64,000 bases of DNA, taken from positions 2,251,001 through 2,315,000 of the forward strand of contig NZ_CP130319.1 of the NCBI RefSeq assembly GCF_032271945.1. Direction: 5' to 3'. Below the pieces are notes generated by a model, which did no database searches, was not told the DNA's origin, and worked only from the letters and a program-made list of their open reading frames with translations. A program made the translations under genes and the position numbers. Source of the stretch: Paenibacillus sp. MBLB1832 (lineage in GTDB: Bacteria > Bacillota > Bacilli > Paenibacillales > NBRC-103111). Position 1 is the first letter of the stretch; each line of letters opens with the position of its first letter. Shown here piece by piece: positions 18,304 to 26,930 of the stretch.

Positions 18304-18342
18304 AGTCAAAGCTTACTGGGGATCCCCTCAGTGGCTTTGACT
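18304..18342 (+). terminator. Hairpin between dnaK and dnaJ
   Basis: AGTCAAAGC (18304-18312) pairs with GCTTTGACT (18334-18342), with more pairing around GGGGATCCCC in the centre. It is followed by TTCCGTTTG, not a T run. It may be an mRNA stabiliser or partial terminator that lowers dnaJ relative to dnaK. Confidence 0.5.
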
Positions 18343-18376
18343 TTCCGTTTGTAGTCTTGAACATGGGAGTGGAACA

Positions 18377-19492
18377 ATGAGTAAACGTGATTACTACGAG
18401 GTGTTAGGTCTCAGCAAAAATGCGTCACAGGATGAGATCAAGAAAGCTTACCGCAAAATGGCGCGTCAATATCACCCTGACGTGAATAAAGCGGCAGATG
18501 CGGAAGATAAGTTCAAAGAAGCGAAGGAAGCTTATGATGTATTGAGCGATGATCAAAAGAAAGCGCAATATGATCAGTTCGGACATGTCGATCCAAATCA
18601 AGGATTTGGCGGTCAAGACTTCGGCGGCGGCTTCGGGGATATCTTTGATATGTTCTTCGGTGGCGGCGGCGGTGGCAATCGTCGTAACCCGAATGCACCG
18701 CAGCGTGGGAATGACTTGCAGTATACAATGACAGTCGAGTTTAAGGAAGCGGTGTTCGGGAAAGAAACGGACATTAACATTCCGCGTACCGAGAATTGCG
18801 ATACGTGTCATGGTTCAGGCGCGAAAGCTGGAACTAAGCCAGAAACTTGCGGCGGCTGTCACGGAAGCGGGCAGCAGGAAGTGGTTCAGAATACGGCGTT
18901 TGGCCGTATCGTCAATCGTCGTGTGTGTACGTCTTGTAATGGATCGGGGAAAATTATTAAAGAGAAATGCGGAACCTGTCATGGCGCAGGGAAAGTGAAG
19001 AAAACCCGCACGATCCACATCAAGATCCCTGCTGGGGTAGATGATGGTGCTCAGCTTCGTGTTTCTGGTGAAGGGGAAAGCGGTACACGCGGCGGTCCTT
19101 CTGGGGATCTGTACGTTGTTATCCGCGTGAAGAATCATGAGTTTTTCCAACGTGAAGGAAATGATATTTACTGTGAAGTGCCACTAACATTCATGCAAGC
19201 AGCACTTGGCGATGAGATCGAAATCCCTACCTTGACGGAAAAAGTGAAGTTAAAAATTCCGGCTGGAACGCAAACGGATACGTATTTCCGACTCAAAGGC
19301 AAAGGGGTTCCGCATCTTCGCGGCTTCGGCCAAGGCGATCAGCATGTGAAGGTAATTGTCATGACACCGACTAATTTGTCCGAAGAGCAGAAAGATTTGC
19401 TCCGCCAGTTCGGTAAACAAAGCGGCGAGCATACGCATGAACAAAGCCAGTCTATTTTTGAACGTATGAAAAGAGCCTTCTTAGGCGACTAA
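18377..19492 (+). CDS. dnaJ: Chaperone DnaJ (Hsp40)
   Basis: Co-chaperone that delivers clients to DnaK and stimulates its ATPase; 371 aa. J domain with HPD at 33-35, Gly/Phe-rich linker ([21 protein letters not shown]), four zinc-binding repeats [24 protein letters not shown] and CGTCHGAG, then the C-terminal beta domains. All elements are intact. Last gene of the HrcA operon, followed by a terminator-like hairpin. Confidence 0.98.
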   Translation: MSKRDYYEVLGLSKNASQDEIKKAYRKMARQYHPDVNKAADAEDKFKEAKEAYDVLSDDQKKAQYDQFGHVDPNQGFGGQDFGGGFGDIFDMFFGGGGGGNRRNPNAPQRGNDLQYTMTVEFKEAVFGKETDINIPRTENCDTCHGSGAKAGTKPETCGGCHGSGQQEVVQNTAFGRIVNRRVCTSCNGSGKIIKEKCGTCHGAGKVKKTRTIHIKIPAGVDDGAQLRVSGEGESGTRGGPSGDLYVVIRVKNHEFFQREGNDIYCEVPLTFMQAALGDEIEIPTLTEKVKLKIPAGTQTDTYFRLKGKGVPHLRGFGQGDQHVKVIVMTPTNLSEEQKDLLRQFGKQSGEHTHEQSQSIFERMKRAFLGD

Positions 19493-19503
19493 GCAAATAA
19501 CCC

Positions 19504-19565
19504 AACATCTCATTCAATTGACATTCGATTTTTCGGATGCCGTTTGAGTGAGATGTTTGTTGTTT
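19504..19565 (+). terminator. Terminator after dnaJ
   Basis: AACATCTCATTCAA (19504-19517) pairs with TTGAGTGAGATGTT (19544-19557), one mismatch, followed by TGTTGTTTG. Confidence 0.65.
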
Positions 19566-19634
19566 GTATAAAAGAACGGATGCTAGGCAAACTATAAACT
19601 GGTTTTTAATCCATGGTTTATAGGAGGCAATTAC

Positions 19635-19781
19635 ATGAGTAATCCAAACAACCAAGCGAATCGGAATCTGCCCGTTGCTAAGCAAGAAGATGTCGAGTTT
19701 TCATCGGAAGTAGCGGATCGAGATGATTTTGAAGCTGCAGAGCGTGCAGAAGCAGCTGATCAGCGTCAGGAAAATCAGTAA
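19635..19781 (+). CDS. YfhD family small protein
   Basis: Protein of 48 aa, ATG 19635 behind AGGAGG. It is very polar and acidic; the middle reads DVEFSSEVADRDDFEAAERA, followed by AEAADQRQENQ. This matches the pattern of Bacillus YfhD (D-V-E-F-S-E-E-x-A-D-x-E-D-x-E-A-x-E-R-A), a small protein of unknown function. The stop TAA overlaps the ATG of the next gene by one base, so the two are probably co-translated. Confidence 0.75.
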   Translation: MSNPNNQANRNLPVAKQEDVEFSSEVADRDDFEAAERAEAADQRQENQ

Positions 19782-20056
19782 TGGCAGAGAAAGCGATTCT
19801 TGCCTATTTCCATTCTCCAGAACAAGCGGAAGCGGCGGCGACGAAGCTGAAAGCTTTGCGAGCAGTTGAAGTTCAAGTAGATCGCTTCCAAAATGATGTA
19901 GGGCATGGTCTAGAATCCGCCATGGCCGATAGTATGATGAGTCACGAAGGTGAGCTACACGACGTTGGTCTTGATATCGTGTTAACGGCTGTGCTGGACG
20001 AGCAAAGCTATGAACAAGCTTGTCGTGTCATCGAGATGGCGGGCGGTACCCGCTAA
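19781..20056 (+). CDS. Small conserved protein of unknown function
   Basis: Protein of 91 aa starting in the stop codon of the YfhD-like gene (TAATG). It begins AEKAILAYFHSPEQAEAAATKLKAL, a beta-alpha start seen in ferredoxin-like folds and in stress proteins of the YflT type, followed by EVQVDRFQNDVG and a second similar half, ILTAVLDEQSYEQACRVIEMAGG in parts. It may be a two-layer fold that detects a small ligand, but I cannot name a family. A terminator follows. Confidence 0.7.
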   Translation: MAEKAILAYFHSPEQAEAAATKLKALRAVEVQVDRFQNDVGHGLESAMADSMMSHEGELHDVGLDIVLTAVLDEQSYEQACRVIEMAGGTR

Positions 20057-20061
20057 TTAGT

Positions 20062-20115
20062 AAAGCACCTGTCCCAACATCCTCTGATGAGGCATGGCGG
20101 AGCAGGTGCTTTTCA
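20062..20115. terminator. Terminator between the small operon and the glycerophosphodiesterase gene
   Basis: AAAGCACCTG (20062-20071) pairs with CAGGTGCTTT (20103-20112). T residues on the right and A/T on the left allow action in both directions. Confidence 0.75.
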
Positions 20116-20129
20116 ATATAGTGCTATAT

Positions 20130-20936
20130 TTATTCACTACTCATAAGATTAACTAGTTTCGCAGGTTCATTCGTAATAATGCTCGAGACGCCTAGCGCAA
20201 GCATGCGTTTCATCATTCTGGCATCGTTGACCGTCCAAACATAGACTTCTTTATGATGATCCTCAGCCATCTTCACGAAAGATTCATTCACGATCGGATA
20301 GGCGGCAGATATGACGTCGAAATCAGCGCTTTTCATGGATTCTTCCACGTTTTCGGTTTTTTGACTAACAATGAGACCTGTTTTAATCGAAGAATTAAGC
20401 GCTTTCACGGTATGCAAAAGATTAACGTCAAACGAAGTCACCGTACATTCTTTGACAAAGTCGTGTGCTTGAATGAGATCAACCGTCTTCTGGGCGAGCC
20501 CAACACCGTGTCCGTTATTTTTCAATTCAATATTCAGCCGCATGTGCCCTTTGACGAGCGAAATGACTTCGTCCAATGTAGGAACGGTCTCATCTTTGAA
20601 ATCTTTATGAAACCAACTGCCAGCGCTAACCTGCTTTAACTCTGTGGAAGTGACTTCCCACATATTTTTATCTAAGCCTGTTGTGCGTAAGGCATTATCA
20701 TCATGCATGAGCATGACGACGCCGTCTGCTGTTTCCTGCACATCCAATTCCGCATAGCCAGCATGGTCAAGCATCGCTTGTCGAAAAGCTCCTAGCGTGT
20801 TCTCCGGCGCATCCGCTGAACTGCCGCGGTGTGCCGTTACTTGACTGTAATTGGTTGCGATAATCGTTTGCGTTGTTTGTGGTGATGTGAGGGCCAAGGT
20901 TAAGAAAACGGGAAGTAACAGAAGTGTTTTGCGCAT
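20130..20936 (-). CDS. Secreted glycerophosphodiester phosphodiesterase
   Basis: Hydrolyses glycerophosphodiesters or teichoic-acid glycerolphosphate to sn-glycerol-3-phosphate outside the membrane; 268 aa. The first ~20 residues (RKTLLLLPVFLTLALTS) form a signal peptide without a lipobox. The GDPD TIM barrel has H36-R37-G, ENT at 45-47, metal ligands E63 and D65 and catalytic H78. It ends VSSIITNEPAKLVNLM, typical of the family. It is monocistronic on the minus strand with a cre site upstream, so repression by CcpA in rich carbon sources is likely. It resembles GlpQ-type enzymes in reaction, but no glpT or other glp gene is adjacent. Confidence 0.92.
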   Translation of the reverse strand: MRKTLLLLPVFLTLALTSPQTTQTIIATNYSQVTAHRGSSADAPENTLGAFRQAMLDHAGYAELDVQETADGVVMLMHDDNALRTTGLDKNMWEVTSTELKQVSAGSWFHKDFKDETVPTLDEVISLVKGHMRLNIELKNNGHGVGLAQKTVDLIQAHDFVKECTVTSFDVNLLHTVKALNSSIKTGLIVSQKTENVEESMKSADFDVISAAYPIVNESFVKMAEDHHKEVYVWTVNDARMMKRMLALGVSSIITNEPAKLVNLMSSE

Positions 20937-20970
20937 AAGAAGTCTCCGTTCGTACGATAACTAATAAGGA

Positions 20971-20984
20971 TGATAACGTTTTCA
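20971..20984 (-). promoter_or_regulatory. cre site (CcpA operator) of the glycerophosphodiesterase gene
   Basis: TGAAAACGTTATCA on the minus strand fits the consensus TGWAARCGYTWNCW at every position. It sits directly downstream of TACAAT, a probable -10 (20984-20989), and about 35 bases before the gene, a repressing position. Confidence 0.75.
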
Positions 20985-21053
20985 TTGTAACACGTAATTA
21001 TTAGAAAGTTGTTAGGAAAATATAAGAAATTGAAAGCTCCGAAAAGGTCTCAT

Positions 21054-21082
21054 TTTACCCGCGAAGCGAAGTGTAGTACAAT
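21054..21082 (+). promoter_or_regulatory. Probable sigma-A promoter of the prmA operon
   Basis: TTTACC, 17 bases, TACAAT. The -35 is weak (4 of 6 matches). It is the only reasonable promoter between the divergent glycerophosphodiesterase gene and prmA. Confidence 0.45.
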
Positions 21083-21152
21083 GTCTATTGTGAAATTAGC
21101 CCATTGGGGTTGGAGTTTACATACGGAATAACCGACAGGAGGAGCCATACCG

Positions 21153-22127
21153 ATGCTTTGGCAAGAATTAACTGTACATACAACAGAAGAAGCGATAGAA
21201 ATGATTACGAACTTTGTTCATGAATTAGGCGCTGGAGGTGTTTCTATCGAGGAATCCGGCACCTTAAATAAAGAAAGAGACACGTCTTTTGGCCAATTGT
21301 ACGAGGCGCCTTTTAACGATATTCCTGAGGGCAGAGCTGTCATTAAGGGGTATTTCTATCAGGGGACGGATATGGAGCCCGTATTGGCAAGCCTGAAGGA
21401 ATCTGTGGCACAATTGACGGATTTCGATATTGATACTGGCAATCCGACGTTTGAAGTCGTAGAGGTGGATGATGAGGATTGGGCGCATGCGTGGAAAACG
21501 TATTTCAAACCGATTCGCATTTCGGATCGCTTAACAATTAAGCCTACGTGGGAAGATTACACAGCTTCCGAAGGTGAAATCATTCTTGAACTCGACCCTG
21601 GGATGGCGTTCGGAACGGGTACACATGCAACAACTTCATTGTGTTTAAAGACCTTAGAAAAAGTAATGAAACCAGGTGACGACGTCATAGATGTGGGAAC
21701 GGGTTCCGGCATTCTCTCCATTGCTGCTGCCAAGCTTGGCGCAAAACATGTGCTGGCAGTCGATCTCGATCCAGTTGCTGTTGACAGCGCTTTGGACAAT
21801 ACAAGGCAGAATCATTTAGAAGATCAAATTACAGTGAAACTTAGTGACCTTCTAGGCGTACTAAAAGAGAGCGAGACGGAAGGCGACGCACAGTTAGGTG
21901 TGTCCATTCCGGTACAACTCGTTGTTGCAAATATTTTAGCTGAAGTCATTGTGCTGTTCGTGAAAGATGTGTATGACGTGCTCGCGCAAGGCGGCTATTA
22001 CATCACATCAGGGATTATTACGAATAAAGAAGCGGATGTAGAACAAGCGCTGGTTGCAGCTAATTTTATAATTGTAGAGAAAAACTATGATTCGAATTGG
22101 GTTGCGATCGTAGCTAGAAAGCTGTAG
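21153..22127 (+). CDS. prmA: Ribosomal protein L11 methyltransferase
   Basis: Trimethylates lysines of ribosomal protein L11; 324 aa. The N-terminal substrate-recognition domain (residues 1-~100) starts WQELTVHTTEEAIEMITN. The SAM-binding methyltransferase domain has DPGMAFGTGTHATT, DVGTGSGILSIAAAKLGA and VVANILAEV. GGAGGAG precedes the ATG. First gene of an operon with the protease homologue, rsmE and mtaB. In B. subtilis prmA follows dnaJ directly; here two small genes and a minus-strand gene intervene. Confidence 0.96.
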   Translation: MLWQELTVHTTEEAIEMITNFVHELGAGGVSIEESGTLNKERDTSFGQLYEAPFNDIPEGRAVIKGYFYQGTDMEPVLASLKESVAQLTDFDIDTGNPTFEVVEVDDEDWAHAWKTYFKPIRISDRLTIKPTWEDYTASEGEIILELDPGMAFGTGTHATTSLCLKTLEKVMKPGDDVIDVGTGSGILSIAAAKLGAKHVLAVDLDPVAVDSALDNTRQNHLEDQITVKLSDLLGVLKESETEGDAQLGVSIPVQLVVANILAEVIVLFVKDVYDVLAQGGYYITSGIITNKEADVEQALVAANFIIVEKNYDSNWVAIVARKL

Positions 22128-22137
22128 GTGACAAGTA

Positions 22138-22809
22138 ATGGGAGGCTTATTGTTTTACGATTGGAATACGTTGCCGTTTGTTATTCTTGCGCTCATTATC
22201 TCCTTCACGGTCCATGAATGGGCGCATGCGTACAGTGCCTTCAAATTAGGAGATAACACCGCTTATAAGTTCGGTCGTGTCTCGCTCAACCCGATGGTTC
22301 ATTTGGACCTTTTCGGAACGATTATGCTGCTGCTCGCTGGATTTGGTTGGGCAAAGCCAGTGCCTGTAAACCGAGGGAACTTCAAACGCCCACGCTTGTA
22401 TGGGATTATCGTTACCGCTGCAGGACCATTGAGTAATTTGATTATGGCCTTTATTTCTTTATTTGTTTTAGTACTTTGTCAGAAATACGGTTGGTTGGAT
22501 GGGATGTCCAAGGGGAGCGGCGATGCGATCATTCAGTTCCTAAATAAAATGATCAGTATTAATATTACATTGTTTCTGTTTAATTTGATCCCAATTCCAC
22601 CCCTCGATGGCTATCGGATTATTCAAGATCTGGTTGATTTCAGATATACGGAAGCCGTGCAAAAGTTTGAACAATGGGCTTCTGTTATTTTCTTGTTAGT
22701 TGTATTTGTTGGTCCATTGCGTCGTGTTACACTTGATCCTTATTTAGGCTTGGGGAATGACATTCTTCGATTTTTCTTAAAATGGATTGCAAAGATCCTA
22801 GGAATTTAA
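22138..22809 (+). CDS. Site-2 protease family membrane metalloprotease (M50)
   Basis: Polytopic membrane protein of 223 aa, probable zinc protease. The metal motif is H26-E27-W-A-H30 in the first membrane segment; the third ligand is the Asp in NLIPIPPLDGYRI near residue 157. Five or so hydrophobic helices. It lacks a PDZ domain, so it belongs with the short YwhC-like group rather than RseP/RasP. ATG lies 10 bases after prmA. Substrate unknown; inside this operon it has no obvious link to ribosome modification. Confidence 0.88.
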   Translation: MGGLLFYDWNTLPFVILALIISFTVHEWAHAYSAFKLGDNTAYKFGRVSLNPMVHLDLFGTIMLLLAGFGWAKPVPVNRGNFKRPRLYGIIVTAAGPLSNLIMAFISLFVLVLCQKYGWLDGMSKGSGDAIIQFLNKMISINITLFLFNLIPIPPLDGYRIIQDLVDFRYTEAVQKFEQWASVIFLLVVFVGPLRRVTLDPYLGLGNDILRFFLKWIAKILGI

Positions 22810-22922
22810 TTTCACCAAACAGTTCCATATAGATTTTCGCTCACAAAAAGAGTATGATGGTGTGTGGAAGTTTCAAGTGACACGTAGATTTTTAATTGAA
22901 CGTAGATAGAGAGGCAGTTCGT

Positions 22923-23690
22923 ATGCAGCGTTATTTTCTGCCAGTGGAGCAGTTCCATGGGGATACCAATACCGTCACCATTGAAGGGGACGATGCACAT
23001 CATCTAGGCCGCGTCATGCGCGCCGAGGTTGGAGATGAAGTGATCTGCAGCAACGGCGTGGACCGCGAGGTGCTCGTTCGGATTACGCAGTTGGATAAAG
23101 GGATCGTCACCGCAGATATCGTGGAAGAGCTTGCAATGGACGCGGAAGCGTCTGTATCCGTATGGATTGCTCAGAGCTTGCCTAAAGGCGATAAGATGGA
23201 GCTCATTATTCAGAAAGGGACCGAGATCGGGGCAACCCGGTTTCTTCCTTTTTTATCGGAACGAACGATTGTGCAGTATGATGCGAAGAAAGAAGCGAAA
23301 CGCACCGAGCGCTGGCAGAAAATTGCCAAAGAAGCGGCTGAGCAAGCACACCGCAACCGTGTACCGCAGATTGAAGCCGTCTATACCTGGAAGCAACTGC
23401 TGCAGCGAGCGAAGGAAGCGGATGTCGCTTGGATTTGTTATGAGAAGGAAGATGGCCAGCAGCTGAAACCAGCGATTCAGGCCGCATTAGCAGCAGGACA
23501 ACTAGGACCAGGCAAGCAAGTGGTTATTGCGGTAGGCCCCGAGGGTGGATTCACAGAGCAAGAAATTAAGCAAGCTGAAGAAGCTGGCTTTCGCTCGGTT
23601 TCGCTGGGGAATCGCATTTTACGGACAGAGACGGCGGCGATGGTCGGTTTGACCTGTCTGTTCTATGAAACCGGAGAAATGGGAGGATAA
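22923..23690 (+). CDS. rsmE: 16S rRNA (uracil-1498-N3)-methyltransferase
   Basis: SPOUT-class methyltransferase modifying U1498 of 16S rRNA; 255 aa. ATG 22923 (MQRYFLPVEQ) is preferred over the open frame starting at 22896. N-terminal PUA-like domain with DDAHHLGRVMRAEVGD; the SAM-binding knot has VIAVGPEGGFTEQEI and LGNRILRTETAAMVGL. Upstream and downstream neighbours prmA and mtaB are the same as in B. subtilis (prmA-yqeU-yqeV). Confidence 0.96.
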   Translation: MQRYFLPVEQFHGDTNTVTIEGDDAHHLGRVMRAEVGDEVICSNGVDREVLVRITQLDKGIVTADIVEELAMDAEASVSVWIAQSLPKGDKMELIIQKGTEIGATRFLPFLSERTIVQYDAKKEAKRTERWQKIAKEAAEQAHRNRVPQIEAVYTWKQLLQRAKEADVAWICYEKEDGQQLKPAIQAALAAGQLGPGKQVVIAVGPEGGFTEQEIKQAEEAGFRSVSLGNRILRTETAAMVGLTCLFYETGEMGG

Positions 23691-23694
23691 GCAA

Positions 23695-25035
23695 ATGGCA
23701 ACGGTAGCGTTTCATACGTTAGGATGTAAAGTTAACTTTTATGATACAGAAGCGATTTGGCAGCTTTTCAAGAATGAGGGCTATGAGCAAGTCGATTTCG
23801 AACAAACGGCAGATGTTTATGTAATTAACACGTGTACGGTGACAAACACAGGGGACAAGAAGAGCCGCCAAATGATTCGCCGCGCCATTCGTCGCAACCC
23901 AGAAGCGATCGTCGCCGTAACAGGTTGTTACGCGCAGACGTCGCCAGCTGAAATTATGGCTATTCCAGGCGTTGACATGGTTATCGGGACACAAGACCGG
24001 GACAAAATTATTCCGCTTGTGAAACAGTTTGAATCCGATCGCCAACCGATTAATGCCGTAAGAAACATTATGAAAACTCGTTCCTTCGAGGAATTGGATG
24101 TGCCTGATTTTGCCGATCGTACGCGGGCTTTCTTAAAAATCCAAGAAGGATGCAACAACTTCTGCACCTTCTGCATTATTCCTTGGTCCCGTGGCTTGAT
24201 GCGCAGCCGTGAACCGCAAAGCGTTATTGCGCAAGCCGAACAGCTAGTAGCAGCCGGGTATCAGGAAATTGTACTAACGGGTATTCATACGGGCGGCTAT
24301 GGTGAAGATATTGAGGACTACAGTTTGGCGAAGCTTTTGAAGGATTTGGACAAGGTTGAAGGACTGAAGCGAATTCGTATTTCCTCCATCGAAGCGAGCC
24401 AAATTACGGATGAAGTGATTGAGGTGCTCAAGTCTTCAGACAAAATGTGCCGTCATCTGCATATCCCGCTGCAAGCGGGTAATGATCACGTGCTGGCGCG
24501 GATGCGCCGCAAATATACAACAGCTGAATTTGCTCGTAAAATCGAGCGTCTGCATGAAATTATGCCTGACGTGGCCATCACAACGGATGTGATCGTTGGT
24601 TTCCCAGGTGAAACCGATGAGATGTTCCGCGAAGGTTTTGAATTTATGGAGCGCATGCAATTCTCCGAAATGCACGTTTTCCCGTATTCGAAACGAACAG
24701 GTACGCCTGCTGCGCGGATGGAGGATCAAGTGGATGAGGAAATTAAAAATGCACGCGTTCATGAGCTCATTGATCTTTCTGAAAAAATGCAGCTAGCGTA
24801 TGCACAGAAATTCGTTGGTCAAGTGCTGGAAGTGATTCCAGAGCGTGCGTACAAAGGTGCGCCAGACAGTGGTTTATACAGTGGATACTCCGACAACTAT
24901 GTTCAGTTGGTTTTCGAAGGTTCCGAGGATATGATCGGTGAAGTATGCCGTGTGAAAGTAACTGAAGCGGGTGTGAACGAAAGCAAAGGTCAGCTTGTAC
25001 GTGTGCTAGAAACAGCGACTGTTGTGAATTTGTAA
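23695..25035 (+). CDS. mtaB: tRNA t6A37 methylthiotransferase MtaB
   Basis: Converts t6A at position 37 of tRNAs to ms2t6A; 446 aa. The N-terminal domain holds C11, the cysteine in VINTCTVTN and the one in VTGCYAQ, which bind the first 4Fe-4S cluster. The radical SAM motif CNNFCTFC is near residue 152. A C-terminal TRAM domain covers the last ~65 residues. ATG 23695 follows GGAGG and lies 4 bases after the rsmE stop; a longer frame from 23665 overlaps rsmE and is rejected. Confidence 0.96.
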   Translation: MATVAFHTLGCKVNFYDTEAIWQLFKNEGYEQVDFEQTADVYVINTCTVTNTGDKKSRQMIRRAIRRNPEAIVAVTGCYAQTSPAEIMAIPGVDMVIGTQDRDKIIPLVKQFESDRQPINAVRNIMKTRSFEELDVPDFADRTRAFLKIQEGCNNFCTFCIIPWSRGLMRSREPQSVIAQAEQLVAAGYQEIVLTGIHTGGYGEDIEDYSLAKLLKDLDKVEGLKRIRISSIEASQITDEVIEVLKSSDKMCRHLHIPLQAGNDHVLARMRRKYTTAEFARKIERLHEIMPDVAITTDVIVGFPGETDEMFREGFEFMERMQFSEMHVFPYSKRTGTPAARMEDQVDEEIKNARVHELIDLSEKMQLAYAQKFVGQVLEVIPERAYKGAPDSGLYSGYSDNYVQLVFEGSEDMIGEVCRVKVTEAGVNESKGQLVRVLETATVVNL

Positions 25036-25053
25036 TCCGGTGCAGGCAACAAT

Positions 25054-25103
25054 ACCTCTACCTGTGGTTTCTCTTCTGGAGAATGCCCTTGTAGAGGTTT
25101 TCT
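25054..25103 (+). terminator. Terminator after mtaB
   Basis: ACCTCTAC (25054-25061) pairs with GTAGAGGT (25091-25098), followed by TTTCTC. Confidence 0.65.
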
Positions 25104-25156
25104 CACGTGAGGCAGTAGGATGTTATTTAATTTAGAATAGATGAGGTGCATGTCCC

Positions 25157-25837
25157 ATGACATTAAATGCGAAAGAAATGGCGAGTTACATTGACCACAC
25201 ATTATTGAAAGCAGATGCAAGTACAGCGGCAATTCTTACGTTGTGTGAGGAAGCTGCGAAGCATCAATTTTTCAGCGTGTGTGTGAACTCACAGTTTGTT
25301 GCCACAGCGGCAAAAGCATTAGAGGGAACTGGCGTTAAGGTTGCAGCTGTTGTTGGTTTCCCGCTTGGCGCGAGTTTAAGTGAAGTGAAGGCTTTCGAAG
25401 CAGCGAAAGCGGTTGATAATGGCGCCGCTGAAATTGATACGGTATTGCCGATCGGTTTGCTTTTGGAAGGTCAATTGGATGCAGTTCGTACGGATATTAA
25501 ACAAGTTGTGGACGCGGTTAAAGGAAAAGCGATCGTTAAGGTTATTATGGAAACAGGGTTTCTGAATGATGAGCAAAAAATAGCGGCATGCCGCCTTTCC
25601 GAAGAAGCGGGGGCACATTTTGTGAAAACATCGACTGGTTTTGGTCCTGGCGGAGCGACAGTTGAAGATGTTCGCTTAATGCGCCAAAACGTATCGAGCA
25701 CGATTGGGGTAAAAGCATCTGGCGGCGTACGCGATGCGGCAACCGCTTTGGCCATGATCGAAGCGGGCGCGACACGTTTGGGTACAAGCTCTGGCGTTGC
25801 TATTGTGAACGGAACTCAAGGCGCTTCCACATACTAA
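25157..25837 (+). CDS. deoC: Deoxyribose-phosphate aldolase
   Basis: Splits 2-deoxyribose-5-phosphate to glyceraldehyde-3-phosphate and acetaldehyde in deoxynucleoside breakdown; 226 aa, the usual size. TIM barrel with YIDHTLLKADA at the start, EIDTVLPIG, the Schiff-base lysine in VKTSTGFGPGGAT and SGGVRD. It stands apart from other deo genes. Its last 38 bases overlap, tail to tail, the end of the minus-strand transporter gene. Confidence 0.96.
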   Translation: MTLNAKEMASYIDHTLLKADASTAAILTLCEEAAKHQFFSVCVNSQFVATAAKALEGTGVKVAAVVGFPLGASLSEVKAFEAAKAVDNGAAEIDTVLPIGLLLEGQLDAVRTDIKQVVDAVKGKAIVKVIMETGFLNDEQKIAACRLSEEAGAHFVKTSTGFGPGGATVEDVRLMRQNVSSTIGVKASGGVRDAATALAMIEAGATRLGTSSGVAIVNGTQGASTY

Positions 25838-26807
25838 GATAACAAAGCGGCAGTGCTACCAGTGAACCAACGATATTGAAGATCGTTTGGGAACGAGCGA
25901 TCTGAGATGCGGCGTCATGTGCAAGCAGTTCCGAGAGGCTGGCAAGCTGATGGATCCAAGGATAAAAGAGGATCGCGCCGCCCACATTAAGCAGCACGTG
26001 TGACCAGGCGACGTATCGCCCCGCGCGCGAGGAGCTAATGCCCGCGATGACTGCGGTCGCGCAGGTGCCGACATTGGCGCCGATCGTGATCGCGATGCCC
26101 AGCTCGACGGGGATGCCTCCGCCGGCGGCGAGGCCCATCGCCATCGCGATGACGGCCGCGCTGCTGTGCACCAGCGCTGTCACTGCAGCGCCTGCGAGGA
26201 TGCCCCAGAGCAGGCTCGTTTGCGCCTGGTGCACGAACCAGGCGAACAGACCTCGGGACTGCAGCGCAGGCCCGATCGTTTGCATGATCTCGATGCCGAG
26301 CAGCACGAGAGCGAAGCCGGCCGTTGCCAGCGATCCGTAGCGGACGCTGGGCAGCCATGTGTGACCGCGGCGCAGCGCTGCGGTCTGGTCTAGGCCAAGC
26401 CCTTGAGCCGCAGGCTTCAAGGGCCCAGCCAGCCAGCTCGACAGCCAGACGCTGGCGCTGGCGAGCAGGATCGGCACACCGATACCACCGAGGCTGAGTC
26501 CAATCAGCTCGGTGGTGAGGCAGGTGCCGATGTTCGTCCCGAGAATCACGCCAAGTGTTCTCGGGAAGGACAGCACGCCAGCGCCGACGAGGCCGATGGC
26601 GATGACGGTGATCGCGGTGCTGCTCTGGAGCGCCGCGGTAAGTACGGTGCCGGTGATAAGGCCGCGCACCGGCGTTCGGGTAAACCGCTCCAGCCATTGC
26701 TGAAGGCGGGGGCCTGCCCAAGCTTGAAGCGATGATTCCATCAGCTTCATTCCGATCAGAAACAAGGTTAAGCCTGCGGCAACAGGCAAGATAATGGCAT
26801 GGATCAT
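25800..26807 (-). CDS. Na/Pi cotransporter family membrane protein
   Basis: Sodium-dependent phosphate transporter homologue of 335 aa. ATG 26807 follows AAGGAGA; the frame extends to 26837 without support. Two inverted repeats each carry the signature: ALQSSTA (Q61-S62-S63) and LVHSSAA, with GTNIGTC and GANVGTC after them. About eight hydrophobic helices. It lacks the C-terminal PhoU-like domain of longer family members, so it may export or exchange phosphate without that regulation. The gene is unusually GC-rich (77% in 26101-26160 by count), unlike its neighbours. The 3' end overlaps deoC by 38 bases. Confidence 0.88.
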   Translation of the reverse strand: MIHAIILPVAAGLTLFLIGMKLMESSLQAWAGPRLQQWLERFTRTPVRGLITGTVLTAALQSSTAITVIAIGLVGAGVLSFPRTLGVILGTNIGTCLTTELIGLSLGGIGVPILLASASVWLSSWLAGPLKPAAQGLGLDQTAALRRGHTWLPSVRYGSLATAGFALVLLGIEIMQTIGPALQSRGLFAWFVHQAQTSLLWGILAGAAVTALVHSSAAVIAMAMGLAAGGGIPVELGIAITIGANVGTCATAVIAGISSSRAGRYVAWSHVLLNVGGAILFYPWIHQLASLSELLAHDAASQIARSQTIFNIVGSLVALPLCYLSMWKRLEFRSQ

Positions 26808-26930
26808 GGAAGGATTCTCCTTTTCGTGAGAGAGCAACGTTTTTCAACCAATATATGTGACCGTACAGACAAGCATGACAAGCGAGCGGATTCAGGCGAA
26901 CGGTTTCAAACAAAGGACGGCAAAATATAA

